Assembly (NCBI GenBank): GCA_032718475.1
Contig: JAUCBJ010008406.1
Span: forward strand, 41,432 to 105,431
Length of the DNA stretch: 64,000 nucleotides
Direction: 5' to 3'
DNA from: Nemertoderma westbladi
Taxonomy: Eukaryota; Xenacoelomorpha; Nemertodermatida; Nemertodermatidae
The position numbers and the translations under genes were made by a program. Shown in pieces: positions 22,641 to 33,084 of this stretch. A model generated the notes under the pieces. That model saw only the letters and a program-made list of their open reading frames with translations, made no database searches and was not told the origin of the DNA. Within the stretch, counting starts at the first letter, position 1; each line of letters starts with the position of its first letter.

Positions 22641-24521
22641 ATGTCTGACACACAACAAAACCTGTCAGATAGTCTACTCGATATAACCCTCTGTGACAAA
22701 GATAGGAGTGTGGAACGATTAAGAAAAGAGTTCAGTTCACCTCCTACTGCAAGAAAGGTCATCCCTCCAGTAGTATCAGACCCTAGGCTAATCCACCATA
22801 GGTCTATCATAGGTACTCGGGCCCAGGTCAAACGGAACCAAGAGGCAGCTGTCCTATCGCAGCAACATCTTGGTCAAGAACCTAGTTCCCAGCGACCCGA
22901 TAGCTCCAGTAGTTCGGATACTGTAGAGCTGACCCCCGAACGCGGAGTGAAGATGGTGGATACAGCTTACTCGGATCCCCTTCTCACTCTTCCGGCCGCA
23001 GTACTAACTACGATATTGATTGCGGTGGAGGAACACCAAGGCGATTGGGCGAGAAATAAGCGATCGACCCAGGATAGTTATGCGGGATACGCAAGGGAAG
23101 AATTGATGTCTATTGTCGAGTCACAATGGAACTTTCCCGGACCCGGATTCCCGTTAGATTTGTCAGAAGCTACTTGGGAAGACATACACAGGATGGGAGT
23201 GACTAAAGATACTATGGATCCAGCTGTTTGGAAGAGGTCGGCAGCAGGATATGTGCAGGGATTCTTCGGCTCCTTAGAGAGACTAGAGGAACAACTGTTT
23301 CGACAACTTAAAGGACCTTAAGAGCAGGAAGAGCTGCTTTATCAAGTACGTGAAAGAACCCTATGCATTAGACTGATCCTATCGGCCTTTGAGGAAACTT
23401 CCAAAAGAAGGCAGGACACGTCGCTGCAAGTTGCTGTCAAGACTTGGTTCCAGCGGGTAGGTCTCAAAGTTCAAGAAACAGCCCAGTGGAAATCCCGGCT
23501 GGCTGAGCGACCCACCTACGAAGAATCAACCGATGCCACCTTTTCTCAAGTGGAAAGCGAAGTGTCAGCAGAGAGACCGCGAACGAGAGATGCCATTGAC
23601 ATCTATCTGTCAGACTATCAACGTTTTGTCGGAGACGAAGAGTTGAGGAGACGGCTAGATGGACTTAGCCCTAATAGTGAGGGCGCCAAGCTTGTTTTGG
23701 ACGCAATCGATGTGGATAGGATAGCTGCGAACCAAGCTAAATTTGAGGAACAACTCCGCATCGCTAGAGCCCAAGAGGAGCAGGTAAAGAAAAGACGAAT
23801 AGAAGATCGAAAAGCAGCAGCAGCGGCAGCGGCAGAAGCAGAAAGAAAGGCAGCAGAGGCAGAGGCAGAAAGAAAGGCTGCAGCGGCAGAAGCAGAAAGA
23901 AAGGCAGCAGAGGCAGAGGCAGAAAGAAAGGCTGCAGTGGCAGAAGCAGAAAGAAAGGCAGCAGAGGCAGAGGCAGAAAGAAAGGCTGCAGTGTCAGAGG
24001 CAGAAAGAAAATTGGCAGAAGCGGAACGGAGAGTGTCTGAAGAAATCACTCAACTAGAGTTGGAAAAGATTCAGGAAAGTCAAGTGAGTATAAATAGACA
24101 GTTAACAGCCAGTAATATGCAGATGATGAATCGGTCTACTCCCAAGCGACAGGGATTTACCTCCTCTGATGAAGGCGACACCACTGATCCTGAAGGCGGA
24201 GGACATAGATCTCGTCTAAGTAGACGTAAAAGAACGTCTCCCCGTCAGAAATTGCCTGATTTGCCTCCAGCTGTTAGAAAACAGCTAGCTAGCACCGCCA
24301 TAGCGAGTACAGAACACACAGACCGAATTGTTACTGTAAGTAGACTCCCTACTATAACAGATGAGCCTGAAATAATTAGGCCTGTTCTCGAAGCCACCAC
24401 TCCGGTGCTAGAGACACCTGTATTCCAGGGAGCAACCTCTAAATTCCCTTTACACAGCACGAAACTATCTGTGCCTAGTAGAAAGGCCCCTGAAATGGTT
24501 CCTGTCATGGACTCCGAGTGA
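22641..24521 (+). pseudogene. BEL-B gag N-terminal extension, with an in-frame TAA
   Basis: One frame starts at ATG 22641 and runs to a TGA at 24519, with a TAA at 23319-23321. The first part (226 codons) is Ser/Glu-rich and ends in a compact helical region (GDWARNKRSTQDSY...QGFFGSLERLEEQLF). The second part contains a long Ala/Glu/Lys coiled coil (about 23800-24060) built from 18-residue repeats of AEAERKAAEAEAERKAA type, then a Ser/Arg and Pro-rich tail. I recognise no enzymatic domain. The position ahead of the capsid indicates a gag extension. The frame continues without shift into the next segment, so the TAA is either a mutation in this copy or a readthrough site. Confidence 0.7.
23800..24050 (+). 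repeat. 54-bp coding minisatellite (coiled-coil repeat in gag)
   Basis: About three 54-base units (GCAGAAGCAGAAAGAAAGG cores), each encoding an 18-residue Ala/Glu/Lys/Arg heptad-like segment, plus partial units. Purine-rich on the plus strand. Confidence 0.85.
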
Positions 24522-27296
24522 ATGGATTGGTCGCCCGTAGTCCCTCGCCCGCCCGCCACAACGTTGGTGACTCCCGCTTCGGCGGTCGAGTGGGTGGAGG
24601 AGGGACGGAGGGGGATGAATGTCCTGCTCGGACAGATGCAGGAGACTGTCCACCAGTTCAAGGAAACAGTCAGGGAAAGTAGGTTAGAGCTGCAAGAAGT
24701 GCAGCAAAGTATCGCGCTAGAACGCGATAAATTAGGAAATGTAAAAAAGGGCATACCAACACCCCCTGTAACAATGTGTCAACCTGTTAGGCCTGAAGTA
24801 TTTCATGTGCAAGGTGTGGAGCCTACACGCATCTATACTGCTAGCGAAGTAGAAACTCCTATAGCAAACCCTATTAAGGGTGATTATAAACCTGTTTGTA
24901 ATGATATTCCCTATAGACCTGATAATAATCCGAGAAATTTATATACCGATAATTCGATATTAAATAACACGATGGCCCAAGAAAGCTTTACGCGTCAGAT
25001 GGCTAGAACAGAAGCCCGCCAAGCGGTCAAAGTGGGAGAAATCGTCAAATTCAATGGAGATGAGATGAAATGGTTACCGTTTAATGAATATTACGAAGAT
25101 AGCATACAGAACTCTGTACTATCTAGCGGAGAGAAACTGAGATTCCTCATCAAATGTTTGGAAGGACCTCCCAAGTTGATGGCGTTGAAGTTTATTGGAC
25201 ATCCAAATGGATTAAGACAAGTTTGGGATACATTAAACACCAGGTATGGTAATAAGGATAACATAGCTAAGTATTTGTATGCAAAACTAGTAGCCCCCCG
25301 AAAGTTCCTTAGTAACGAGATTATAGAGTTTTCCGATGAGATTCAAGAGATCTGCCGACAATTGGATTGGTTAGGTAAGTCTCATGAATATCAGAGTTCT
25401 ATGGTTATTGGAGCCATAGTCTCTACTTTGCCAAAGGGTGGAGTATGTACTCGCTGGGACAAGAAAGTGTTGTATATGATGGAGCAACAACGACGGAGCC
25501 CTACCATGACTGATCTCATGTCATTCCTAGACGGTGAGGTCAAATTACAACTCATAAAGCAGTCCAGAGAAAAAACATCGGAAAATAAGGTAAGTGAGAA
25601 ACCAGTTTCTAGGAGAAGGGTAAACCCAGTATGTTATACTGACGACGGCGAAAGCCAAGTTTCTCAAGAAGAGGACAGCAGGAAAGACACTGACCGCTCT
25701 TACTATGTTAACAAAACCCCGAGAGATGTAAGTAAATACAAGCCTCGAACAAATGATAGGAGAGACAAGGTTACCAAGACCCCTCCTCAGTCTCCCAACA
25801 GAATTCAGGTAAGAAAGCCCGAAGAACGAGCGAAAGTACATATCATTACCCAAGGTAAAGTGAGCAACATCAAGCCAAACTGTGTGCTGTGCGACGGGCC
25901 CCACCGTTTGAGTGCGTGTCCTGAATTCCTTAAGAAATCCCTAGTAGCCAGACGAGAAGTCGTGTGGGATAAACGGTTATGCTATAATTGCCTCAGACAA
26001 GGACACCAACGGCGAACCTGTTACTCCGACATAAAGTGTGTAAAGTGCGGTGCGAAACATCACGTCTTGTTACACAGTGAATTCAAACGAAACCACCCGA
26101 GTCAGGTGAGCGAGCCCGAATTACATGTCCAATTCAGTGATGTGAATGACACTGACCAAAGTTCTGAGTGGAAAGGATTCTATACGGATGAATTCTCCGA
26201 TGCCAACGAATCCTGTTATCTAATAAATACCACAGTGTATCGAGCACTTACATATGAAAAAGACACCGACACGGAGTTCCCCCTAACCACCTTTGACAGA
26301 CAACCATCTTGGAAAGCTCCAACCTCCAACGTAGGAATACGAGAATTTCCGGTAGTGCAGGTAAGAGTTCACGGTCCTAACAAAAGTTACATAGTGAACG
26401 CCCTCCTTGACTCCGGCAGCGCCGGAACATTCATCGACAAAGAATTAGCCAAGGATATCTTTGATGGACAACCCAAATTCCGAACTAAGTTAAATATGTC
26501 CGGAATTATGCAGGTTTGGAAATCTACCATAGCGGTAGATTACTATGTAGGTGCGTTGTCCACCCCACAGGATAAATTAGGAGAACAAAGTATAAGGTCA
26601 GTAAAAATGGTGGCAATAAAGAACTTCGCCACTACCCAAGTAGAACCTTATAACTGGGACGAGGACGAGAGCATCCAACATCTTGAGATACCTCGATTCC
26701 AAACAGATTATCCTGGAGTGCAAATCCTCCTCGGCCAAAACGCGCATGAGGCGCTCGAGACATTGGAGAAACGGCCTGCTCAACCGCAGCCATTACAAAC
26801 TTATGCGGTAAGAACTAGAGTAGGTTGGTACTTTACTGGCCCTTCCCGCAGAACTCTTGAAGAAAGATTGCCACAAGACCGGCTACTTCAAGTAAAGGAT
26901 TGGGAAGAAGAGAGCAGTGAGGTGGACGAACCAACTGAGGGAACACCATACTCCTCAGATAATGACGACATATACCAACTCTTCGATGAAGAGAACACTA
27001 TCGACCTACTAACCGAAAATAAATCATGGAACGATCAGCGAACTTTATGTCAACTGATTCGCCCATCGGGACCCATTGACTACAATGACGAACTCAATGA
27101 CGAGATAGAGCGTTACAACGCTAGAACCCGGGACGAACTCGCCGTACGATTCTTTACACAAGAGTTGGTAGAACCCAATTCATACGATAAGGCTCTATCA
27201 ATAGAAGAAGAAAGAGCCAAGCAAATCCAGGAGACAACTACACGTTTTCTAAAAGATCAAGGGAGATATGAAATCGGTCTACCATTTCGAAAATGA
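24522..27296 (+). CDS. gag-pro: BEL-B Gag capsid, zinc knuckles and aspartic protease
   Basis: 924 codons open after the TGA at 24519, in the same frame as the preceding segment. Residues about 174-345 form the BEL/Pao capsid-type region (EIVKFNGDEMKWLPFNEYY). Three zinc-binding boxes follow: C454/C457/H461/C466, C487/C490/H495/C500 and C506/C509/H513. The retroviral-type protease active site is DSGSAGTF with catalytic D630. The C-terminus leads into the RT connection and ends in a TGA at 27294, after which the same frame continues 27 bases later into RT. Gag packages the RNA, and the protease cleaves the polyprotein. BEL/Pao elements usually encode Gag-Pol as one frame, so the stops are unusual. 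Confidence 0.9.
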   Translation: MDWSPVVPRPPATTLVTPASAVEWVEEGRRGMNVLLGQMQETVHQFKETVRESRLELQEVQQSIALERDKLGNVKKGIPTPPVTMCQPVRPEVFHVQGVEPTRIYTASEVETPIANPIKGDYKPVCNDIPYRPDNNPRNLYTDNSILNNTMAQESFTRQMARTEARQAVKVGEIVKFNGDEMKWLPFNEYYEDSIQNSVLSSGEKLRFLIKCLEGPPKLMALKFIGHPNGLRQVWDTLNTRYGNKDNIAKYLYAKLVAPRKFLSNEIIEFSDEIQEICRQLDWLGKSHEYQSSMVIGAIVSTLPKGGVCTRWDKKVLYMMEQQRRSPTMTDLMSFLDGEVKLQLIKQSREKTSENKVSEKPVSRRRVNPVCYTDDGESQVSQEEDSRKDTDRSYYVNKTPRDVSKYKPRTNDRRDKVTKTPPQSPNRIQVRKPEERAKVHIITQGKVSNIKPNCVLCDGPHRLSACPEFLKKSLVARREVVWDKRLCYNCLRQGHQRRTCYSDIKCVKCGAKHHVLLHSEFKRNHPSQVSEPELHVQFSDVNDTDQSSEWKGFYTDEFSDANESCYLINTTVYRALTYEKDTDTEFPLTTFDRQPSWKAPTSNVGIREFPVVQVRVHGPNKSYIVNALLDSGSAGTFIDKELAKDIFDGQPKFRTKLNMSGIMQVWKSTIAVDYYVGALSTPQDKLGEQSIRSVKMVAIKNFATTQVEPYNWDEDESIQHLEIPRFQTDYPGVQILLGQNAHEALETLEKRPAQPQPLQTYAVRTRVGWYFTGPSRRTLEERLPQDRLLQVKDWEEESSEVDEPTEGTPYSSDNDDIYQLFDEENTIDLLTENKSWNDQRTLCQLIRPSGPIDYNDELNDEIERYNARTRDELAVRFFTQELVEPNSYDKALSIEEERAKQIQETTTRFLKDQGRYEIGLPFRK

Positions 27297-27323
27297 GAAC
27301 CTAGATTTATAAACAACCGACCC

Positions 27324-30125
27324 TTGGCAGAGAAAAGAATCGCTCAATTACATCGACGCCTTACGGCAAATGCTTCAGCTAAAGAAATGTACCAAACGCA
27401 GTTGAAGAAATTTATTGACAAAGGTTATGCGGAGCGAGTACCGGAAGAAACACCCATAACAGAGAGAACGTACTATCTAACGCATCATTACGTTCCCAAA
27501 CCCGGTAAACCGCATGAAGTACGAGTTGTATTCGATGGCTCCGCTCTATATATGGGTCAATCTCTCAATTCCGAGTTGTTACCAGGACCCAACTTACTTC
27601 AATCTTTGTTGGGAATACTCCTGAGATTAAGACAATATTCCATTGCGTTCGCCTCCGATATAGAAGGCATGTTCTTACAGGTCAAGGCGCTAGATAAAGA
27701 TAGAGACAGTCTAAGGTTTCTATGGTGGCCGGAAGGAGACCTCAAACAGAAACCAGTGGAATATTGGATGACCATCCAGGCTTTTGGGATCATATCTAGC
27801 CCTTCAAACGCCTGCTCCGTGGTACGGACCACTGCGGATGACAACCGAGACGCCTTCTCCAAAGAAGTGATTGACAACATCAAAAAAGACATATACATGG
27901 ACGACAATTTAAAGTCCCTTCCATCGGTAGAAGAAGCCATTGATGTCGCGAAAGGAACGGTAGAGTGTTTGAAAAGAGGTGGATTTCGACTGACGAAATT
28001 CACCAGCAACTCCCGTGAGTTTCTGGAAGCGATACCGGTAGAAGACCGAGGAACGAAAGACCTCGACCTAATAAAAGACGATCTTCCAGAAACCAAGACG
28101 CTTGGCTTGAAGTGGGACACAGAGAGAGATATCCTGTTTTTTCAGCTAAAACAGCGAGAGAATCCAGTTCGGACCAAACGGATTTGTCTAAGTATCCTGA
28201 GCACTTATTTCGACCCATTGGGATTTATTAGCCCAGTCATATTGATTGCTCGGAGTTTAGTACAACAAATGTGGCTTGAAAACCACTCATGGGACGATCC
28301 ACTTACGGGAGAACTGTTAAAGAAATGGATGAAATGGGAAGATTCTCTACCTGCCATCGAGAGTTTTATAATTTCCCGTTCATATTTTGGTCATGTTCTC
28401 CCTACGTATTCCTATCAACTCCATGTGTTTGGAGACGCTAGCGATATGGGAATAGGAATAGTAGCATACCTTCGAGTCGAAACCCCGGATGGAATCAAAG
28501 TCGCCTTGGTTACCTCTAAGGCATTGATTAACAACAAGTTGAAGGTTCCTCGAGCGGAGTTAAAAGCGGCTCTCTACGCTACAGCCATCGGACGGAATGT
28601 CACGGAACAGATCGATTATCCACTGGAGAAAACTGTTTATTGGACCGACGCTTTGCTCGTGTTGGAGTATATAACCAATGAAGTCTGTCAGTTCAGCGTC
28701 TTTGTTACCAACAGAGTAGCCATTATCCTTAGTCGAACAACAATAGATCAATGGAGACACTGCCCTGGTACGATTAATCCAGCCGACATCGCCTCCAGAG
28801 GAGCCACTCCACAGGAACTGATAGATACTCCAGACTGGTTGGGTGGACCCGACTTCCTGAGCAAGGAAGAGGATAAATGGCCTCCTCACCTTACTACGGC
28901 GGAGATCAGACAAGCCAAGGGAGCGGAAAAGGTCAAACCTAAAACCCGAGCGAGCAAATCGAAGTTATTTAAACCGACGATCGATCTATCTGTATTACAT
29001 GCTTCCGGAAATGATGCTTCGGATCCACAATCCCTCGTCACAAACAAGTCTGTTGTGGAAATTAAGGATAGAGATTGGAAATCTGGAATACCAGACGTCT
29101 CGCAAGGAATCTCACCCCTGTTGCAGCGAGCAATACATCATTACAGTTCCTGGAATCGGCTCTGTAAGGCCGTCGCATATTTAAAGCGATGTTTTCATCA
29201 TCGTTATTCCAGGACGAAGACCACTAATGATACTGCTCCATTAACATCGGTCCAAGTTCATGTTATTAAAGATTTACCTAAATATAAAATATCCGATCGG
29301 TTTCTAAAAGAAAAGATCAGTTACCAGGAGCATGAAGAAGCCAATAAACAGATACTGCGACTCCTGCAATGCTACGAGGATTCCGATAAGTATTTCCTGT
29401 TGTTAAGAAATCCACAGATGCGCTTAAGGGATCGCTTCTCTAGCACAATGATAGATGGGTTAATACGTGTTGGAGGAAGGCTGACTAATGCGCCATTATC
29501 CTTTGACACTAAATTCCCCATACTCATTAGAAATCTTGAAGTACAAATCAAGATGATTGTAGATGTTCACAGTAAACTTTATCATGCTGGTAGAGAACGA
29601 GTTCTTAGCGAAATTCGAACTCGCTATTATTTCTATAAACCCCGTAGAGCTCTGAACCAAGTTCTTAGGAACTGCATACCCTGTAGGAAAGCATTCAGTA
29701 GGCCTTTAACACAGCGAGAGGCAGAATTACCTAGGGAACGAGTAAGCTTCTATGAACCACCCTTCACTAATACCGGTGTGGATTTATTTGGCCCTATTGA
29801 AGTATATCGTGCTAGGACTATAGTCAAGAGATGGTGTGTCATCTTCGTATGCATGACTTGTAGAGCCATCCATCTTGATATGGTGAACGATCTATCTACT
29901 AACAGCTTCGTCTTAAGTTTACGACGACAGATCGCTCGCTTCGGAACTAGTAATACCATGCGATCGGATAAGGGAACGAACATCATTGGTGCCAACAACG
30001 AAATCCAGGCTTACGTGAGGGACTGGAACCAAAGACAGGTGGACTATCAGCTAAGAATAACCGCGTCTAGCTGGACCTTCAACGCCGCCGAAGCCCCTTG
30101 GTGGGAGGAAGTTGGGAGAGATTAA
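27324..30125 (+). CDS. pol: BEL-B Pol: reverse transcriptase, RNase H and integrase (up to the second catalytic Asp)
   Basis: 933 codons in the same frame as gag-pro. RT shows D112 (SDIEGMF) and Y191-MDD. RNase H follows with D371 (FGDASDMG), PRAELKAAL and YWTDALLVL. The integrase zinc module is H749/H754 and C784/C787, and the first two core acids are D820 (GVDLFGPI) and D882 (SDKGTN). The frame stops at 30123 because the reading frame changes in a short G-rich stretch around 30100-30112, just before the third catalytic acid. That acid (codon 30116-30118) is in the overlapping frame annotated next. As it stands this copy lacks a complete integrase. There is no ATG near the start; expression must come from the Gag frame. 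Confidence 0.9.
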   Translation: MAEKRIAQLHRRLTANASAKEMYQTQLKKFIDKGYAERVPEETPITERTYYLTHHYVPKPGKPHEVRVVFDGSALYMGQSLNSELLPGPNLLQSLLGILLRLRQYSIAFASDIEGMFLQVKALDKDRDSLRFLWWPEGDLKQKPVEYWMTIQAFGIISSPSNACSVVRTTADDNRDAFSKEVIDNIKKDIYMDDNLKSLPSVEEAIDVAKGTVECLKRGGFRLTKFTSNSREFLEAIPVEDRGTKDLDLIKDDLPETKTLGLKWDTERDILFFQLKQRENPVRTKRICLSILSTYFDPLGFISPVILIARSLVQQMWLENHSWDDPLTGELLKKWMKWEDSLPAIESFIISRSYFGHVLPTYSYQLHVFGDASDMGIGIVAYLRVETPDGIKVALVTSKALINNKLKVPRAELKAALYATAIGRNVTEQIDYPLEKTVYWTDALLVLEYITNEVCQFSVFVTNRVAIILSRTTIDQWRHCPGTINPADIASRGATPQELIDTPDWLGGPDFLSKEEDKWPPHLTTAEIRQAKGAEKVKPKTRASKSKLFKPTIDLSVLHASGNDASDPQSLVTNKSVVEIKDRDWKSGIPDVSQGISPLLQRAIHHYSSWNRLCKAVAYLKRCFHHRYSRTKTTNDTAPLTSVQVHVIKDLPKYKISDRFLKEKISYQEHEEANKQILRLLQCYEDSDKYFLLLRNPQMRLRDRFSSTMIDGLIRVGGRLTNAPLSFDTKFPILIRNLEVQIKMIVDVHSKLYHAGRERVLSEIRTRYYFYKPRRALNQVLRNCIPCRKAFSRPLTQREAELPRERVSFYEPPFTNTGVDLFGPIEVYRARTIVKRWCVIFVCMTCRAIHLDMVNDLSTNSFVLSLRRQIARFGTSNTMRSDKGTNIIGANNEIQAYVRDWNQRQVDYQLRITASSWTFNAAEAPWWEEVGRD

Positions 30126-30778
30126 TCAGAAGTGTTAAGACCGCATTTCACTTTATAGTGCCGTGCCGTGCGTATCTCACCGACGAACTTTTGCGGACGT
30201 TAATGGAGGAAATCGCTGCCTATCTCAACGAGAGACCGCTTATGCCAGTCTCATCGAGTCCCGATTCCCTGGAAGCGCTAACACCCGCGCACTTCCTACT
30301 AAAGAAACCTGTAGCCATGCTCCCACGATCAGAGATCGCCGACGGAGACGAATATTGCCGTCGAACTTGGCAACTTATGCAGTTGCTATCCCGTCGTTTC
30401 GCTGACCATTTTGAGAAGCATTATCTGCCCACGCTACAACTTCGAACTAAGTGGTTTGCGCAGCAAGAAAATGTCAGCGCCGGAGACATGGTGCTTATTG
30501 TGGATCCCGACCTCCCACGTAAGCGGTGGCAGACAGGTCGCATCATCGAGACACACATCTCGAATGACGGTTTGGTGCGCTCGGTAGAACTCGTCGTCAT
30601 GCGGCGTAACTTCAAGAAGCCTGGAATAATCTTTGAGACGCAACAACTCAACCGCCCAGTTGGTCGTTTATGTTTACTGGAAAGGGACAGAGAACTCTCC
30701 GGAAACTATGGAAGGCAAGACACTCTTCCCACGACCACCTCCCTAATTCCTCAAACATCTAGGGACTCCCCGCCATAA
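30098..30778 (+). pseudogene. BEL-B integrase C-terminal part, frameshifted
   Basis: The second frame carries SWERLIRSVK with the third catalytic acid, then LTPAHFLLKKP, the HYLPTLQLRTKW block and the C-terminal SH3-like region (AGDMVLIVDPDLPRKRWQTGRI) ending at TAA 30776. It joins the preceding frame through what looks like a one-base loss in a G-rich run. Since the element is young, this may be a recent mutation or a homopolymer sequencing error. Confidence 0.85.
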
Positions 30779-32240
30779 TCGCGTCTGGAGTGGGTGTATG
30801 ACTATATTATTTATCTATTTTATTCTATTTTTATATGTAAATATTATTATGTACTTTATTATAATCGTTTTATTTAATTTTATTTAGTAGAATGTTATTT
30901 AGATTATTTAGTAGATTAGTGCAATATATTAGTGTTTATTACGTAATTACATAATATATCTAGTGCGACGGCGAGAAATAATTCTTTTCTCTTTCCTTAC
31001 TGTCCGTATTATATTATAAATGCGAGACTATAGTAAGATGACATGTCCGTACTTTTTAAAAGTACAATAAAGCAACTACTATATTTAGGTATTATTGGTA
31101 GGCAGAGTATTAGGAATGCAAAGTTCAGATCCTCGTGTCTCGGCTAAACCAAGCTTTGGGTAGACCTTGGAAACGACTTGCCTCTTCACACTGACATTGC
31201 TTCGTGCGATATTGCTCTTCTACCTTATATTAAATAATACATATAGTAGTGTGATGTCCCCCTAACAGTAGCGTAAAACGCAAATAAATCTGTTACACCT
31301 TTGACCATCTGTAATTCTAGTCGATTAAGATATCGCGGCACCCACCGATATACTTGAAAGACAAATTCTAGAAGCAGTGGTTAACGTCCCCAGAAAAGTT
31401 CTGGAATAAAATTATATCACTTTTACCATCAAATAATAAAATTCACGGGAATAAATTTAAATTCATATCTTTAAATGAATTTAATAAATTGTCATTTTAT
31501 GCAATTTATAACATTCCCAAAATTCCATTAATTAATAGATCATGGGAGCGGAGATTCATCCCATTGAGTGTACTAGAGTGCGAGAATCTCCAACATCTAG
31601 TCAATAGCCGATAAAATTAATAAAATCATGCATAAAGAGGATATTGACAATCAAAGAATTACTATTAAATAGCATCCCAGATCTGTATGCATGAGAATTA
31701 CCCTAATTCTACCGCTAGCTTTCCATAATGTCACCATGGCAACACCCACGCTAGAATTAGAAACGAGTAAAAAGAACAATAGAAAGCTTGTCCCATTGCC
31801 TAGTATAGAGATTACATAGCACACTGTTTAGTATCCAAGGATACGCAATAACAACGTGACATTCTGGAAGGCACTGACTAACGGACAAATGGCCTGTATG
31901 TTTATAATTGGTGACAGTTGTGTAGAATTTGTGCGTTTGTAGGTGAATGTTGCTACTAAAGTGTGTTTACAGTAGCTAGTCGCAATTGTAAAGTAGCCCT
32001 AACTCTCCTATAGAAAGAACCTCAAGTGGATCCAAGCCTTTGGGACGGACAGTGGAGTGACTTGTGCCGGTTATCGTTGTCGTGCTGTTGCTACTACGTT
32101 GGCGTAAACACTGCGACAACGGTACATCGGCGCTGAGGATCCCACTGTCCGGGGGGCCGAGAGTGGTAGGCAGCGACGACCGCTCGCCTAAAATATACAA
32201 TATAAACTCGTTGTAACATTAATAAACTCCGATAGCAGAT
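30779..32240 (+). other. 1.46-kb spacer between pol and the accessory module in BEL-B
   Basis: AT-rich and without a credible gene. It could hold a splice acceptor for a subgenomic mRNA; TGTGTTTACAG at about 31962-31972 is one candidate. The BEL-A counterpart is only about 240 bases, so much of this is lineage-specific. Confidence 0.4.
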
Positions 32241-33080
32241 ATGACGGAGCTGATAGAAGATGATCTTGGTATCAGGGAACGATATACTCTACCTTTACAA
32301 GCGTTTGTGGATAGCTTGATAAGTGGTGAACCCGATCCCACTACTACGGAAGACGATGGTCGTTATATCGAACCGCCGATGTCCCAAGAGCAACTCACGC
32401 GTGAATTGGACTATAGAAAATTCACTGCTCGCTATACACATCGTAATGGTACGTATATGGACTTCCTAACTACCGGCCACTCTATCGACTTACATGATAC
32501 TGACGATGTAGACACCGAAAGGGAAATGGTTTTATTTAAGTATCATACCCAGCGGAGTCGTAACGATAAACCGAGAATAGACCACGAGAACTCTATTCGC
32601 AACTGACTTGAAAGAGAAAACGTTGAGGAACCAGATAAACGTATCGACTTCAACGACTACCTGGAATTTTTGAGAGAAACCTATCTCAATATTGCCAGTC
32701 AACAGAACCTAGAGACTCGATATCCTCAAGGTATACATCATGACCCTAAGGTAGAACTCCAACGACTCTATTTCATTATGATGTATCTCACCGCCGATCG
32801 TCCACTACCCATTGTTCCCGATAGCTTTGAACAAATGGAGGAATATTGTAAAACTGGAGAACGATCACCCGCGTTTCCTCTACAGGACGTACGTCTTTGG
32901 TATTATTGTGACGAATGCCCTAGACCCAACCAACAAACGGAAAGACATAAACATCCGCGTTAAACACCGCGTTGCGCTAAACACAGTTTTACGCGTTATA
33001 CGTACGGGAGTTTCGAGCGAAACCTGTTCGATGTATCACCCACGATCGCTCGCCTCTACTATCTAACGATCACTAAATAA
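32241..33080 (+). pseudogene. BEL-B accessory protein 1, two in-frame stops
   Basis: One frame from ATG 32241 to TAA 33078-33080, interrupted by TGA 32604 and TAA 32961. It resembles the intact BEL-A protein at 3952-4569 in the block DPKVELQRLYFIMMYLTADRP and in a following CxxC (YYCDEC). The N-terminal 120 residues are acidic (TEDDGRY, DTDDVDTERE). There is no membrane segment and no known family. Its last stop lies 4 bases ahead of the ATG of the large accessory gene. The stops in a young element mean either copy-specific damage or separately used short frames (the pieces are 121 and about 118 codons). Confidence 0.6.
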
Positions 33081-33084
33081 ACCC

